A stretch of DNA of 64,000 bases. It comes from Pontederia crassipes (taxonomy: Eukaryota; Streptophyta; Magnoliopsida; Commelinales; Pontederiaceae). Where the stretch lies: contig CM060190.1 of NCBI GenBank assembly GCA_030549335.1, positions 72,554,118 through 72,618,117 on the forward strand. Reading direction: 5' to 3'. Made by a program: the position numbers and the translations under genes. The notes below the pieces were generated by a model, which saw only the letters and a list, made by a program, of their open reading frames with translations, had not been told where the DNA came from and made no database searches. Below, piece after piece: positions 47,616-60,555 of this stretch; within the stretch, counting starts at the first letter, position 1, and the number at the start of each line of letters is the position of its first letter.

Positions 47616-48681
47616 GTGAAGAAAGGTTGATGATTGGTATGGATATCCGTGTTTGATGATGTTTCCCCAAGTTTTATAATGTTATCTTATTATCATGCAT
47701 GTGCATTTATAGCATTTATTTCGGTATGATTATCATTTAAATGAATTTCTTTGGAGAAATAAAAAGAGTTTGGAATAATTTTTTAAAATAAAGAGGTTGG
47801 TATTTCTTTCGCTGTTTTAATATTTGAGATAATCATTTTACTTACCGAACTTCTTAATGCTCACTTCTTTTGTTTAATTTTTTTCAGGTAATGAATGAAA
47901 GTTTATGTAGCACGAAATAAGAAATGTAAATGGACTAAAAAATGAACATGTGTGAGAGGCATGATTATCGTATTGCTAACTTTATGTTTCATTGAGTTTT
48001 TTTTATACGTATTTATTCCTCGGAGAATGCTTTGAAAGATTTTGAAGATGTTCAATTATTGTGTGAAACGGTGAACATTTATGTTATATGGTTTACAAGC
48101 ATGTGACTCGTGATTTTAATTTGAGAGTGGACTTGTGACTCACTATTTTTTAGCGTGTGTTCTTACTCTTTCAAATTGCTAGAAATATCTTTATAACTAC
48201 CTGTGATGATTAAAATTTTGAAGTTAATTGTTCGTGATGAGATATATATGAATTATTGTACATGACGTATAGACGAATTTACGTATACGTCATGTCGAAA
48301 TTTTTAAAAAATTTCAGAATTAATTTATTTTTGAAATCTTAATTTTCTTTGAATTTGAATTTAAATGATTGATTTTCTGATTTCCCTTCCTGATGTCAAA
48401 ACGAGTAGAAGATCGTCACCGCATTGACAAAGGCGAAGGTGTAGTCAACTAATGACGGCGTCGGTAGATCGTCCGGACTCCTGGATCCCATATCTTTGCC
48501 CTTTGATGTTTTCTGAGCCGCCGACTCTTTTTACCACTTCTTTCAAATCTAACCGGCAAAGTCAAAGTGAAATACAAGGAGGAGAATGTGATAGGAAGAA
48601 GAATGAGTGATAGGAAAGAAACCAACAGAGTAGACATGAGAGGAAAAAAATACGGCAATGTTGTGTTGTACATCTATTGGC
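47616..48681. other. intergenic stretch
   Basis: No gene recognised. Short frames near 48449-48673 have no family match. The region leads into the promoter side of copy D. Confidence 0.4.
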
Positions 48682-48771
48682 CTCTGTATATGAATGGTTG
48701 TTCTTTCTTCATGAAACTTTTGGCCACTCTGTATATGAATGGTTGTTCTTTCTTCATGAAACTTTTGGCCA
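48682..48771 (+). repeat. 45-bp tandem duplication upstream of copy D
   Basis: Two nearly identical 45-bp units (48682-48726 and 48727-48771) begin CTCTGTATATGAATGG and end CTTTTGGCCA. They end about 90 bp before the copy D start codon, so they may have altered its promoter spacing. Confidence 0.88.
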
Positions 48772-48976
48772 TTCCATGATCTCATCTCTCTCTCTGGACC
48801 CAAAGTCTCAATTATAAAGGATCAAGAAAGCTCTCGGTTTTTGCTTTTCTTCCCGAAGATAATGGGGACTTCAAGATCTCCACTATCTCATCTTCTTCTC
48901 CAATTGGCGTCCTCAACGCTCTGTCTGCTCTTCTTCGTGGAGATTGCCACAGCACAAGTGACAGATCCCGCAGAAA

Positions 48977-50724
48977 GTACGTACGAACATATACAGCAAT
49001 AATATAATCTCGCAGGTCCCATTAATTTATTTGGATTCCTAGGAATATAACTCCCGAAAAAAGAGCTGCAAATTATAACTCCCAACCCCAAACGGAAATA
49101 TTTCTTCTTGCCTACATAAATATATAGTATTAGTTAGTTATTAACTAATTACTTTGTTACTTTTATTGATTAAACCTCTGTTTCTTTCTTTGGGCAGAAA
49201 TTTTAAAGAAGGTGACAAAAGATTATCATAAGTTTCTTTTGAAATGTTAGAAGAATAACTTGCCCCAATTTGAAATTAAATGAAGAAGAATAGGGACAGA
49301 ACCATGCATACCCCTCAACTTTTTGCCATCTCCTAGTTATTTGGTATATAATTACATATAATATATATAAGTATTAATTTCTTAAATCTCTCTTAAATTA
49401 TAATAATTTATTGTGTCTAACTCTAATATATGAATTTATTATAGTGCATCCTTAAATTATATCACAATTTTTACTTTAATTTATTTTTAAATTTATGAAA
49501 TGACTAAATTATTATATATATTTTTAATGTTTTAAAATTTAAAATAATATATAATAAAAGAGGAGCAGGGGCGCTGCCCCGACGTCGAAAGGAGGCGGCG
49601 GCACCTTTTTGTTTTCCTCACCATAAAGGAACAAAAATTATTTGGTAACTTGTAGACGTGGAGTATGAATTTCCTTCACAAGGGAAAATGAGATTTGAAG
49701 AGTTCCAGATCCAACTTTTGCAGGTTAAATATAAGGTCGCTTAATTTTAATTTTAGTGTTATTTATATCACTAAACTTTTAAGGTCCATAAGTCATGATT
49801 TCACTAAAGTCTATTATATCATGATTATCATTCCATCTATAATAAAATAAAATGAAAGTGCGTGGTCAAGGGTTTTTTAGTTATTTTTTATGTGAAATTT
49901 TGTTAATATCTTTTTCTAGTGGCATGACATTGATACATCGAAATTAAACTAGCTAGATACTAAAAGTAATTTTATTAGTGGCCCAAATTAAAAGTACGTA
50001 AAGAGTAAAAAAATGTATGCCATTATTTCATAAAATTACTTGGGTGAGCTACATCCTAAACCCGATGAATTGAAACGCCTTTGCACCTGAAATATAAGTT
50101 AACGAGATCAATAAGATCTATATCTCGCGTGTAACAATAACTCATTTTTCATGATTTATTATCTTTGTGCTTTTGGGTGTTCGCAATGTTACTCCTAAAA
50201 AAATTTGATGTCACTCTAAATTGATAATTTTGCCCTTCATTTTTATTATAAATTTTGAATATCATTAATATAATATCTTGTCTGTTCATCTTTCACCCAT
50301 TAAAATAACTTATCTTTTTTCTTCTCCGCCCAGCCTTTATCCTCCTTTTTTTTATTTTAAGTTTTAAATATTATTAATATATTATCTTATCTCTTCATCT
50401 TCCATCTAATCTATATTAATTTAATATATTACCAATTTTGTTGTAATTCTTTCTTTTTTATGCCTCGTGATCTCTTAGCTAACTTATTAAATATAATAAT
50501 ATTATATAACATGAGATGAAGCATATTAAATTAATGTAATATATTATAATATATATGTATATATTAAATTTGTAAAAGAGTTCACAAATAAGGTAATAAT
50601 CAACATATGCAATTGTTTCAGAAAAGAACTTTCACTTTGTTTTTTTATCTATAGTAACTTATTTCCATCTTCACTATTGTTATTTTCATTTTAATTCAAA
50701 TACTTTTGAATATTTTATATATAT
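48977..50724. other. copy D intron 1, left part
   Basis: AT-rich intron sequence with one short GC-rich island at about 49562-49605. No coding or repeat feature recognised. Confidence 0.45.
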
Positions 50725-52695
50725 CACTACAAGAAAATCGCGATTTTCCGACGGATAATTTTCGACGGTTCGAAATCCGTCGCTATTTGCAACGGATTTT
50801 TCGACGGTTCCGTTTCCGACGGTTATGACCGTCAGAAATAATTTATATTATTATTTAATTTTTCGACGATTAGGAACGTCGATATTTTCGACCGATATCC
50901 ATCCGTCATAATTTCCGACGAATTTTCCGACGGTTACGACCGTCGGAAATAAAAAAATTAAATTATATAATTTTTATATTATTATTTAATTTTTTGACAT
51001 TTTCGACGGATATCCATTCGTCGTAATTTCCGACGACTTTTCCGACGGTTAGGACCGTCAAAAATAAAAAAAATTAAATTATATAATTTTTTATATTATT
51101 ATTTAATTTTTTGACATTAGGAACGTCGATATTTTCGACGGATATCCATCCGTCGCAATTTCCGACGACTTTTCTGACGGTTAGGACCGTCGAAAATAAA
51201 AAAAAATTAAATTATATATTTTTAATATTATTATTAAATTTTTTCGACGGATTTTCCGACGGTTGTGATCGTCGAAAATAAAAAAATTAATTATATAATT
51301 TATTATATTATTATTTAATTTTTCAACGGGTAGGAACGTCGATATTTCCGACGGATATCCATCCGTCGCAAAATTCGCCGCAATTTCCGAAGGTCATAAC
51401 CGTCGGTAAATGTATAATAATATCATATATAAAAGTATTTTATTAATATAACTAGCGACGGTCCAAACCGTCGCAATTACCGACGGTTAAAATAAAAAAT
51501 AAATATTATATATAACTAAATAAAATAAAAAAAATTTATTATTTATGTTTTCGATGGCCGAAACCGTCGATAATTAAAATTTCGTTATCCCGATTTTTTT
51601 TCCCTTTTCTCGCTTTCTTTCCACTTTTTTCCATTATATATTTTCCCTCCTCCCTCTTATCTCTCCCTCCTCCCTCCACTCCTCTCTCTCTCCCTCCTCT
51701 CCTCTCTCCCTCTCCCGGCCGCGAGCACCGGATCGGCCTCTCTCGCGCGCCGGACGCCGGCGACCCTCCCGCGCCGGACGCCGGCGACCCTCCCACGCCG
51801 GACGCCGGCGACCCTCTCCCGCACCGGCGACCCTCTCCCGCGTATCTCTCTCTCTCCCGCTCCGCGCCAGCATCTCTCTCTCTGCTGTCGGCCGGATCCG
51901 GCCATGGCCGTTCGGATCCGGCCGCCAGGCTGCCGGATCCGGTCGCCAGGCTACCGGATCCGGCCTCCAGCGCCGGATCCGGCCTCCAGCGGCCGGATCG
52001 GCCGCCAGGCTACCGGATCCGGCCGCCAGGCGGGCCGGATCCGGCCTCCTGGCGTCGGATCCGGCCGCCTGGCGCCGGATCCGGTCGCCTAGCACCGGAT
52101 CCGGCCTCCTGGCGGCGGATCCGGCCTCCAGCGGCCGGATCCGAACGCCAGGCAGCCGGATCCGGCCACTAATTTTTTTTATATTTAAAAAATTATTTGC
52201 GACGGTTGCGACCGTCAAAAGATCGACGGTTGCGACGCCCGTCTAAAGTTTCGACAGTTGAGATCGTCGAAAAGTTGCGACAGCTCGGACCGCCGGCCTT
52301 TTCCGGCGGTTGCAACCGTCGAAAATTTTGACGGCTCGGACCGCCGGCCTTTTCCGGCGGTTGCAACCGTCGGAAATATCGACGGTTCGGACCGCCGGCC
52401 TTTTCCGGCGGTTGCAACCGTCGGAAATATCGACGGTTCGAACCGCCGGGGACTTTTTCGGCGGTTGCAACCGTCGGAAAATTTCGACGGGTCGAACCGC
52501 CGGGGACTGTGCCGACGGCCAGAACCGTCGATATTTTTGACGAATTTTTTTCAACCGTCGCAAATCCGTTTGTGACGAGCGTTTTTCCGACGGATTAATT
52601 CCGACTGAAAAACCGTCAGTAATTGCGTTACCGACGGTTTTCGGGCTGATTACCGACGGTTCGGACCGTCGATAATCCGCATTTTTCTAGTAGTG
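50725..52695. mobile_element. non-autonomous CACTA element 4
   Basis: Starts CACTACAAGAAAATCGCG and ends TTTTTCTAGTAGTG, with a TAT duplication (50722-50724 and 52696-52698). It has the best-kept termini of the five. The left zone has several CGACGGTT/AACCGTCG blocks separated by AT spacers. The centre (51880-52170) is a run of GGATCCGGCC units about 20 bp apart. The right zone (52260-52500) has roughly 60-bp tandem units with GGTTGCAACCGTCGGAAA. No transposase is encoded. Confidence 0.93.
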
Positions 52696-52923
52696 TATTT
52701 CGTGTAATTACACTTTTCACATTATTAAATTTATATGTATGTATCATATCTCAAATTATATAATATTAGTATTATATTTTTATCACGAAAAATGATAATA
52801 CTAATATCGGGAAGAGAAATAATAGAGAAAGAAAAAAAATGTAAGAAGATTAATTAAGAAAACAAGTTGGATAGAAATCGGAATTGAAGAGGTGAAAGAA
52901 GATGAATTAAAACTAAACAAAAA

Positions 52924-55457
52924 GGAAATAACGAGTGTTCCCCCAACTTATTTGGGGGACGATTTAAAGTGCATGCCCTCTTGTTGCGATCCGGTTCAAT
53001 TCGTGCAGTCTGATTTGAGGCGCCCGGGCAGTTTGGTTCGAGCAACAGATACAAAAATGGACCACCCCATGACTTTGCCCCTTATTTGCTTGCCCTAATT
53101 CTCTCTCCTCCTCTCCTCTCTATGTGACGTGACACCCGCGCTCTCACCGTTCGCCGACGCCCTTTCTTTCGCCCGCCTCGTCTCTCTCTCTCTCCTCTTC
53201 GTGCTACGCCATTGAGCACCCGAGCACGATGCGTCGTGCAAACCGTCGACCAAATCCATCCGCCGCCTACCAGATGCAACCTCGCCGACCGTTTCCAACC
53301 GCCACCGACCAAATTTGTGACTCGCCAACCATTTCCATCCGCGGCCAACCTGTGACTTGCCAACAAGATCTGCAAGTCTCCGACCTCACGCACGCCTCCA
53401 ACCCGCAGCGGTGACCCCCGAACCCGCGACCTCGCCGACCTCGCTCAGGGGTGAGGGGGTCGCTGACCTCGAGTGTAGCTGCGACTCCGACGAACCCCTC
53501 ACACTGCGACCCCGCAGACCTCGCGCAGCCGCGACCCCGCCGACCTCGTGCAGCCGCCGACACCCTCACGCCACTGAGCATGACGTCTCACTTTCGTGTG
53601 TCGCCGCCAAGCCCGTCTCCGTGTCGTCACTGAGCTCGCCTCCGAGTGTCGCCGCCGAGCTCCGCCCCACTTGCTCGCCTCGTGTGTCATCTCCAAGCTC
53701 ACCTTCGGATGTTGTCGCTGAGCTCCATCCCACTTGCCGCCTCGTTATCGCCCTTGAGCTCCGCCTAGTGTGTGGCCACCGAGCCCGCCTCCGTGTCGTC
53801 GCTGAGCTCACCTTCAGGTGTCGTCACTGAGCTTACCTTTGGGTGTTGCCGCTGAGCTTCACCCCACTTGTCCATCGTTGCTTCCCCGCCGAGCTCCACG
53901 CCAAGCGCCCCGCGTCCTTCATTCTTCTGCAATTTTTTTGGGTTTATAGTCATATGATATAAAGTTGCCTTGTTATCAATGTTATGAAATCGACTTACTT
54001 TGATGTAAACGCTTAAGTTATATGAAAAGGTAGTAGAAAATTTCTTTAATTCTTCATTCCAGCCGAGATTGGATTGTCGTTCACACGTTCAAAATCGCAT
54101 AACTTCTTAATCGTTGGGAGTAATATTGTGTCCTGCCTGCTTTGGCAATTAAGAATGTATGTTGCATTTTATAAAAGTTGTAGTTTGTAGCAAGCAAAAG
54201 AAAGAAGGCAATGAAACCAATATTGAGTACACACCAATATTGAGCACACATTCCTGCTGGCATGTACGCCATCACAACCGACATTTTATTTTCCACAGCC
54301 TCAAACCACAGAACATTTTAGCTAGATCAAATGACACTTTCATTATACATATATTGGGCAAGATTAACATAAGAATTACAATTTGTCAAATTTACAGTAT
54401 AAAAAGAATTATAATTTATCAAATTTCCTTAAGCAGGTATCGACTCTCGGAGGTAGGCAACACTCGGCAACGGAGCTAGGTGTCGACGAAGCTAGGCCGC
54501 TCTCAGCGTGTGCGCGAATTCTAGCAGTCAATGCACCGGACAAACTATAGGCAAACTACAAATTTGGATCATGAATTAAGATTAGGATATTTAAAACATG
54601 GATTAACAAAAAATATTAAAAAATAATGTGTCGGCGGTCCTGGCGGTCGCGCTCGAGGCGTGCGGTGGGGTCACGACGGTGTGCGACATGTGGCGGGGAC
54701 GCGGTGGTGCTTGGCATAGTCATGGCGGGGGGCGTGGCGTGTGGCGGCGTCACGGCGTGAGGGGGGTTGGCGAGGGTGTCGGCAAGGGTGTTGGCAGCAC
54801 GAGGTCTGCGCGAGGTTGGTGGCCTTCGCCGAGGGTGTCAACGGCACGAGGTCGGTCATGCTCAGTGTGCTCGAGGTCTGTGAGGGGGTTCGCCGCTACG
54901 CGAGGTCGGTGAGGGGGTCGCCCTGCGTGCAGATATAGCCGGCGTGAGGGGGATCCGAGCGCGGGGGAGGTCCGTGGCGAGTCTCGTTAGCGATGCATGG
55001 ATCTGGTTAGCGGCGGATGGATCTGGATGGGGGTTCGCAGGGCGCGGATCTGGTCGGCGACATAGCATGAAGGAGACCCCCGAACTGATGTCGGTGGATG
55101 GATCTAGTCAATGTCGTACTCGGGTGCTCGACGCAAGGAGAGGAGAGAGAGAGGAGGCGGGCGAAAGAGAGGGCGTCGGTGAATGGCGAGAGTGCGGGTG
55201 TCGTGCCACACGGAGAGGAGAGGAGGAGAGAGAATTAGGATAAACAAATGAGGGGCAAAATCATGGGGTGGCCCATTTTTGCTGAACCGCCCCTATGCGT
55301 CAAATCAGACTGTACGAATTGAATCGGATCGCAACAAGAGAGTTTATGCAATTTAAACCGTCCTAATCCTGTGCTGCCATTCGATGCGCAATGAATGACA
55401 GGGGATGAATTGGGGACCATCCCCCACATATAAGTCGGAGGAACGTCCATTATTTTC
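52924..55457. mobile_element. 2.5-kb element with about 500-bp inverted arms
   Basis: The left arm (about 52924-53430) is the inverted counterpart of the right arm (about 54860-55457). Paired landmarks include CTCTTGTTGCGATCCGGTTC, CAGTCTGATTTGA, GGCCCACCCCATGA-like text, and GGGCGTCGG with GAGCACCCGAG. Both arms contain GC-rich CGACCTCG repeats toward the centre, and the centre (53940-54600) is AT-rich. Frames within the arms are composition artefacts. It fits a Mutator-like element with long terminal inverted repeats, but no transposase or duplication was confirmed. Confidence 0.7.
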
Positions 55458-56220
55458 AAAGGGTAAAATAGAAAGTTTGTAGTAATGTTATTTCCAAAAT
55501 GTTTTGAGGAAGGATGACGTTCCGTGTTTTTTTATTCCTCTTCTTAATTTTGTGAACTGCATGCAGTGAAGGCGCTGAAGACTATACTACTGAGGTGGGG
55601 AATCAATTCATTGTATCGGGAAACCACAAGCGGTCCATTGTATTGGAACACCACCCCCGATCCATGCGGCAGGCGACGCCGTTTGACATCAACGACTTCC
55701 AATCGTACCACGAAACCTCGTGCGACTGCTCCACAAATATCTCAGATGGCACTTGCCACATCACTGGCCTGTAACTACACGCTCTTCTTAATTTCCTTTC
55801 TCTCTCTCTCTCTATTTTTTTTCATTTTATTTCTCCAAAAAGAAAAGGTTCGTTGGTCGAAACTCGAAATACTAGATAGTTTTCTGCAACTTACGGAATG
55901 CAAAACATGGATGGATGAGTTTGTTCTTCTGATCATTGACGTTCTCTGGTCGTTTTAGGAAACTGGATGGAATGGGCCTGAGTGGAACAATCCCACAAGA
56001 GCTCCACTTCTTTAAAAGCCTCAAGGGACTGTAAGATTTATTTCTGTCTCCTAACTTTTACAATCAAGACTGTTTAAAAAGTACGCTTATGATTTATAAT
56101 TTCAGAAAGCGATAGCATAGCCCCTTTCCAAATTTACAGGAATGTAGCTGAAATTGACTAACTGGCCTTTCTTTGGAAACTTCACTGGGTGCAATATTTG
56201 TGAGATTCAACATCAAGGAA

Positions 56221-57245
56221 CACTTAAAAAGAGAACTGTCGAATAGCGATGATAATTAGCATTGCAAAATAAGACGACGCTACATCGGTGCAAATAACGT
56301 ACTTATAGCGTCGACATTGCGTCATGAATACGTGACAGAGCTTCAACGGCGTATTGGCATTACAAGGTGTCGACGCTAAATGCGGCTCCTAGATATGCTA
56401 CTTCGGCGCTATTATCGATGGCGTCGATAGGTGGCCGCGCTCTTTAGCGTCACAAAGCGTGCGACGCTACGTCAACGCTAATGACGAAGTCGATATGGGC
56501 GACGACATCTTGCGATGTTTTGGCGTCAACAACTGCATCGTTAATTAGCGTCACATAAGCTGCTAACGCTATGTCGACATTAAGAAGACGCCTTGCATTT
56601 GTATAACCATATATATATGTTACATATACTATAGTTAATGAATAAATAAATTAAATATTACTAATTAAATATATTTTTTACCTACATATCTATTCTATAC
56701 TATATGTTACATATATTATATGTGTTATCTGCATATGTAGATTCCTAACTATATATATTACTTACTTATGTATTAATAAATATCGATGTATGTAAACATG
56801 AATACACACATTTATATATATGCATAAATGTATACTTTATATATGTAGAGAACATAGTACACATACCTAGATATGTATGCACACATGTCAATATATTATA
56901 TATATACAAAAATATATATCTTATCTTAATTATAGATAAATTATTGTTATATTCTTAATTATGAAAATATGAGGGTTGAACTAAGTGAGATATTTAGCGC
57001 CACCATAAAGATGTGATTGTGTCGCCTTATACCTAGATGTCTATGCACACATATCAATATTATATATATATAATATATATATATCGTATATTAATATAGA
57101 TAAATTATTTTTATATTTTTAATTATGAAATTATGAGGGTTGACCTAAGTGATATTTTTAGCGCCATCGTAAAGACGCAGTTGCGTCGCCTTAGCGTCGG
57201 TATTGCGTCACGTCGCATGTTGGTGCTAAAACTTTTCTTCGTAGA
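56221..57245. mobile_element. decayed CACTA element 5 (TTAGCGTC subfamily)
   Basis: Starts CACTTAAAAAGAGAACTGTCG, close to the start of element 3, and ends near TTTTCTTCGTAGATC, a worn inverse terminus. TTAGCGTC/GACGCTA words fill both sides. Mutated ends prevent reading a 3-bp duplication. It lies 21 bp after exon 4 of copy D. Confidence 0.68.
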
Positions 57246-57329
57246 TCAGTCACTCCTTGAATAATGTCCTAAAATTCATTAGGAAAAGAACCTTTTTAAT
57301 GGAATCACCAGTGCCTTGATAAGTTAGAG

Positions 57330-57960
57330 AACAAGGTTGAAAGGAAAAATTAGAGATTCAATTGCTACAAGATAAAGATGTTAAGCAAGGGTCATCTAAA
57401 ATTAAGTTTGCTAGACTTAGATCCAAGTATAATTTACATGCAGTCCTCCTAAGGCAGATTAGCTAAAATTGTGGAGCAAGCCTAGAGGCAAGTGGCTAAT
57501 GGATGGAGATGAAAATATTAATTTTTGCATATAAGATGAAGAAGTAACATGATCAAAAGACTATAGGACCCCTGAGAAATTTTTTTACCAAGGAAAATCA
57601 AAATCAGGGAACCTTGTGTCACATTATATCGGAAGCTAATCATTCATCTACCCCCAATCTCAATTGTGGGCCTCCAATGTCCACAATTGATTTGATCCTT
57701 AATGTCATTATAACCTCACTACTCCTGTTTGCATTTGGAACGTGCCTCCTAACAAGGAACCAGATCCAAATGACTTCACCTTTAGAATTTTATACAAATT
57801 ATTAAGATATTGCTGGCACTAGAGTTGCTCAAGAAATCTTCTTTTTCAGACATCAATCCTACCATCTGTCTCAAGTCTTCAACTCCAAGAAATCAAATAC
57901 TAATTGTGTTACTGACTATAGGCTCATTGCATTATGTAATGTACTAATGTATGCATAAAT
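57330..57960 (+). pseudogene. LINE reverse transcriptase fragment
   Basis: Pieces of a plant LINE ORF2: KPRGKWLMDGDENINFCI near 57482 (family form KWLKEGDRNTKFFH), then NSKKSNTNCVTDYRLIALCN near 57880-57945, the block before the catalytic core (family form DFRPISLCN). Stops and frameshifts separate the pieces. The catalytic FADD region is not seen here. Confidence 0.75.
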
Positions 57961-59488
57961 CAACATATAATTAGGATTGAAATTAGTTTTATTTTGATTC
58001 ATTATCTCATTGCATGCATAATTTTTTAAATTATTTGCTGCAATTTTATAAAAAATGAAATATACCAAAAATTTGTATTTTATTATTTAGGACGCAAGAT
58101 AAAAGAATTACGAATCGACTGGAGAAAACTTGAAAAAGCAAGGTTATCTTGCGTCCTTGAACCGATAATCATCCTTCGGCTGACCAAGCATCCTCCGTCC
58201 CTAGGGCCAAAGGGGTAGTACAAGAATATTCACATGTTGTCCATCGATTACTCCTTTTGGCCTCGGAGTTTACTCGATTTAGTTGGAGAGGGAAAAAAAT
58301 TGGAGATAAAATGAAGTCAAAAAGTGAAAATTAATAAAGCTATTAATAGCTAAAAATTTTCTGTCACCGATGGAGGCTTGTGACCGAGTTGTCTTGGACT
58401 GGACTGTGAAATCATTGTAACAAGCCATAAAATGTTCAATTTCAACCCAGAAGTCGCTCGAGGCACAAGTTGTGACCAAGCATATCATGGGTCGTAAAAA
58501 TTATTATTTTACTTGAAGTCGGAGACTCAAAAATACTTGTCAAGGAATGTAATGGCCAAAGATTGGATTTGTTTAAAAACAACCAAAATCCATTTTTAGT
58601 CCAATTTGAACACTGTTAGATCATGAAATTGTCTTAATGACTTGTGACAAAGTTTAGTTTTGAGTTTTGGATGAATTTTTGAAAAAAATTCAAATGCACA
58701 TGGATTCCTACACCTACTATATATCCCGAAGATGATTTGAAAATGGATTATGACTAAAATCTTGGCGTTTGACTTGGAAAAATATCAAGATTGATTTTTT
58801 TTCAAAATTTTCTTGTAATTGCATAAAAAGTTTATGTTTGTTCTACCTCATCACATGAAAATTCGAAACCCTTATAAATACAGACATGTAGCCTAAAAAG
58901 AGGATGCTAGGATCTATAACATGTGCTTGGAAGATAAAAACATGGGAAAAACTTAAAGAACAATCGGGAAATTTTTTGTGCGATGGTCTCAGATCATGCA
59001 GTAATTTATCATTCCATTTCAAAGAGTACTTTTCATTTTAATTCATGTTATGATGCATCAATTCATGCTTTAAAGTTATATGTTTATGATCTCTATATTT
59101 TGAAAATATTAGAATCAATTTTTACCCTTGAATTTTTAGTTTGATTTCTGCAAGACTTTATTGTTTAGAAAAAAATTGTGAGCCTTCTTTAGTATTGATT
59201 ATAATTTGTTTGGCATTTAAGAACATAATTATTATGTTTAAGTTTTTTATTAGTCTTAATTGACTTATTAGTTGATTATTAATTGGACAATGTAATTAAT
59301 CTATTAATTAATAATTTTTATTAAGCAATTTATGTCATAATCTAATAGAGATAGACAAAATATTAAATTGTGTGGTCTGCTGAATTAATCAGGATAGGAT
59401 GATTTGGTAGTGTCAGAATTACAACACAACATTTTAATATGAATAGAATTGAGAATAGAGAATGTGGAGTACCCTCATCTTATTAGAC
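57961..59488. other. AT-rich stretch, unrecognised
   Basis: No gene recognised. It separates two LINE fragments and may be later insertions into the LINE. Features such as repeated TTGTGACNAAG words around 58380-58650 are too weak to name. Confidence 0.35.
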
Positions 59489-59575
59489 GACAACAACAAC
59501 AACAAAGCCTTATCCCACTAGATGGGGTCGGCTACATGGATCATATGACGCCATTCCGCTCTATTAGTAACCATA
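59489..59575 (-). mobile_element. Au-SINE-like 3' end (minus strand)
   Basis: ACAACAACAACAACAAAGCC followed by TTATCCCACTAGATGGGGTC and GGCTACATGGAT is the inverse of the GGCTTTGTTGTTGTTGTTG tail typical of the plant Au SINE family. Only the 3' part is recognised; no duplication was read. Confidence 0.55.
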
Positions 59576-60009
59576 ATTATTTACCTGATAAGGAAGATCA
59601 TACTTTAGATATTCCTAATCCATTTAACTATTAACCTGATTAACTTTTATTAAATCAATCAATATAGAAGTGAAACAACTTTGTTTTTAATCATTTTAAT
59701 CCATCATACAACCCTACATGACTAAAATCATTTTAATCCATCTGGTAACAAGTATGGATCTATCCACCTTTCGTTCTACTTCAACTCGCTTAGTAACACT
59801 GCCTGGGACTAGAGGATTATGTTAAATACATTGGAATCTAGCAAAACTTGACACTAAAAACATATTGGAAATGGCATAGCAACAAAGGTGTTAAAAGACT
59901 CATGGATTTTTACAAACCATTTATCTCTAAAACCTACTTACTTGAATGTCACAATTTTTTTTAGTGAAAACTTAACTTCACTTATCATCTTCATTCATAT
60001 TCTTGTATG

Positions 60010-60555
60010 TTCGTGTCATGATAAATGAATATATGTGATAGATATTTATAGTGCTGCAAATGCTAAAGTTGTTTATAGAATCCTCACTATGCTTGTTACT
60101 CTCCCATGTTTCAATGTATGACTAGTATGGAAAGTGTTATGGAATATCTTTATCCCTCCCAAAATTCATAATTTATGAAAACTCTCTCATGGTAAACTTC
60201 CTACCAAACAATTGCTCCCATGTTTTGATCTCTCTATTGATCCATCTAGTTCTTTATGTGAATTAAATATTAAATCTATGAATCACCTCTTCTTTTATTG
60301 TCACGTGAGCCTAAAATTGTGGGATCAAATCACTTCCATTAGTAGCTAGTTCCTTCTCTTTTCAAAATTCCTATAATATGGGAGATTGGATATTTGAAGG
60401 GAGTGATATATCTTTTTTCACAAATAAATCATGTCGTCAAACCTTATTTCCCTCTGCCTTTGGGGATTATATATGAATCCTCCATAATGTTGTTCATTTC
60501 AACTCTTACCATTTTCCCATCAAAGTTGTCTGAGAGAGGGTCCTAATATTCTTTA
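60010..60555 (+). pseudogene. LINE C-terminal zinc-finger (zf-RVT) fragment
   Basis: The translation reads VWKVLWNIFIPPKIHNL, LPTKQLLPCFDLSIDP, LCELNIKSMNHLFFYC and LKLWDQI. This is the zf-RVT domain found near the C terminus of plant LINE ORF2 proteins. Its C...H...C residues are visible, although the frame is interrupted. It supports the same plus orientation as 57330-57960. Confidence 0.8.

Larger units (their letters stand above)
48862..56199 (+). pseudogene. LRR receptor kinase copy D, 5' fragment
   Basis: Exon 1 (48862-48976) encodes MGTSRSPLSHLLLQLASS and the rest of a signal peptide to TDPAE. Exon 2 (55567-55770) encodes the cap domain, but the frame shifts near 55670, and an extra TSGPLYWN-like segment precedes the DPC motif. 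Exon 3 (55959-56030) is a normal 72-nt LRR (KLDGMGLSGTIPQELHFF). Exon 4 (56140-56199) is 12 nt short and has a stop at 56157-56159. Intron 1 is about 6.6 kb and holds CACTA element 4 and a long-inverted-repeat element. Exons 5 onward are absent here, with CACTA element 5 following, so this copy is a pseudogene. Confidence 0.88.

Noticed and set aside
51539..52575. Long frames (up to 194 residues) in CACTA element 4
   Set aside because: Frames exist in all phases of a tandem GGATCCGGCC and CGACGG array, with no domain; not genes.
53082..53830. 157- and 104-residue frames in GC-rich DNA
   Set aside because: They fall in the inverted arms of the 2.5-kb element, overlap on both strands and have low-complexity translations.
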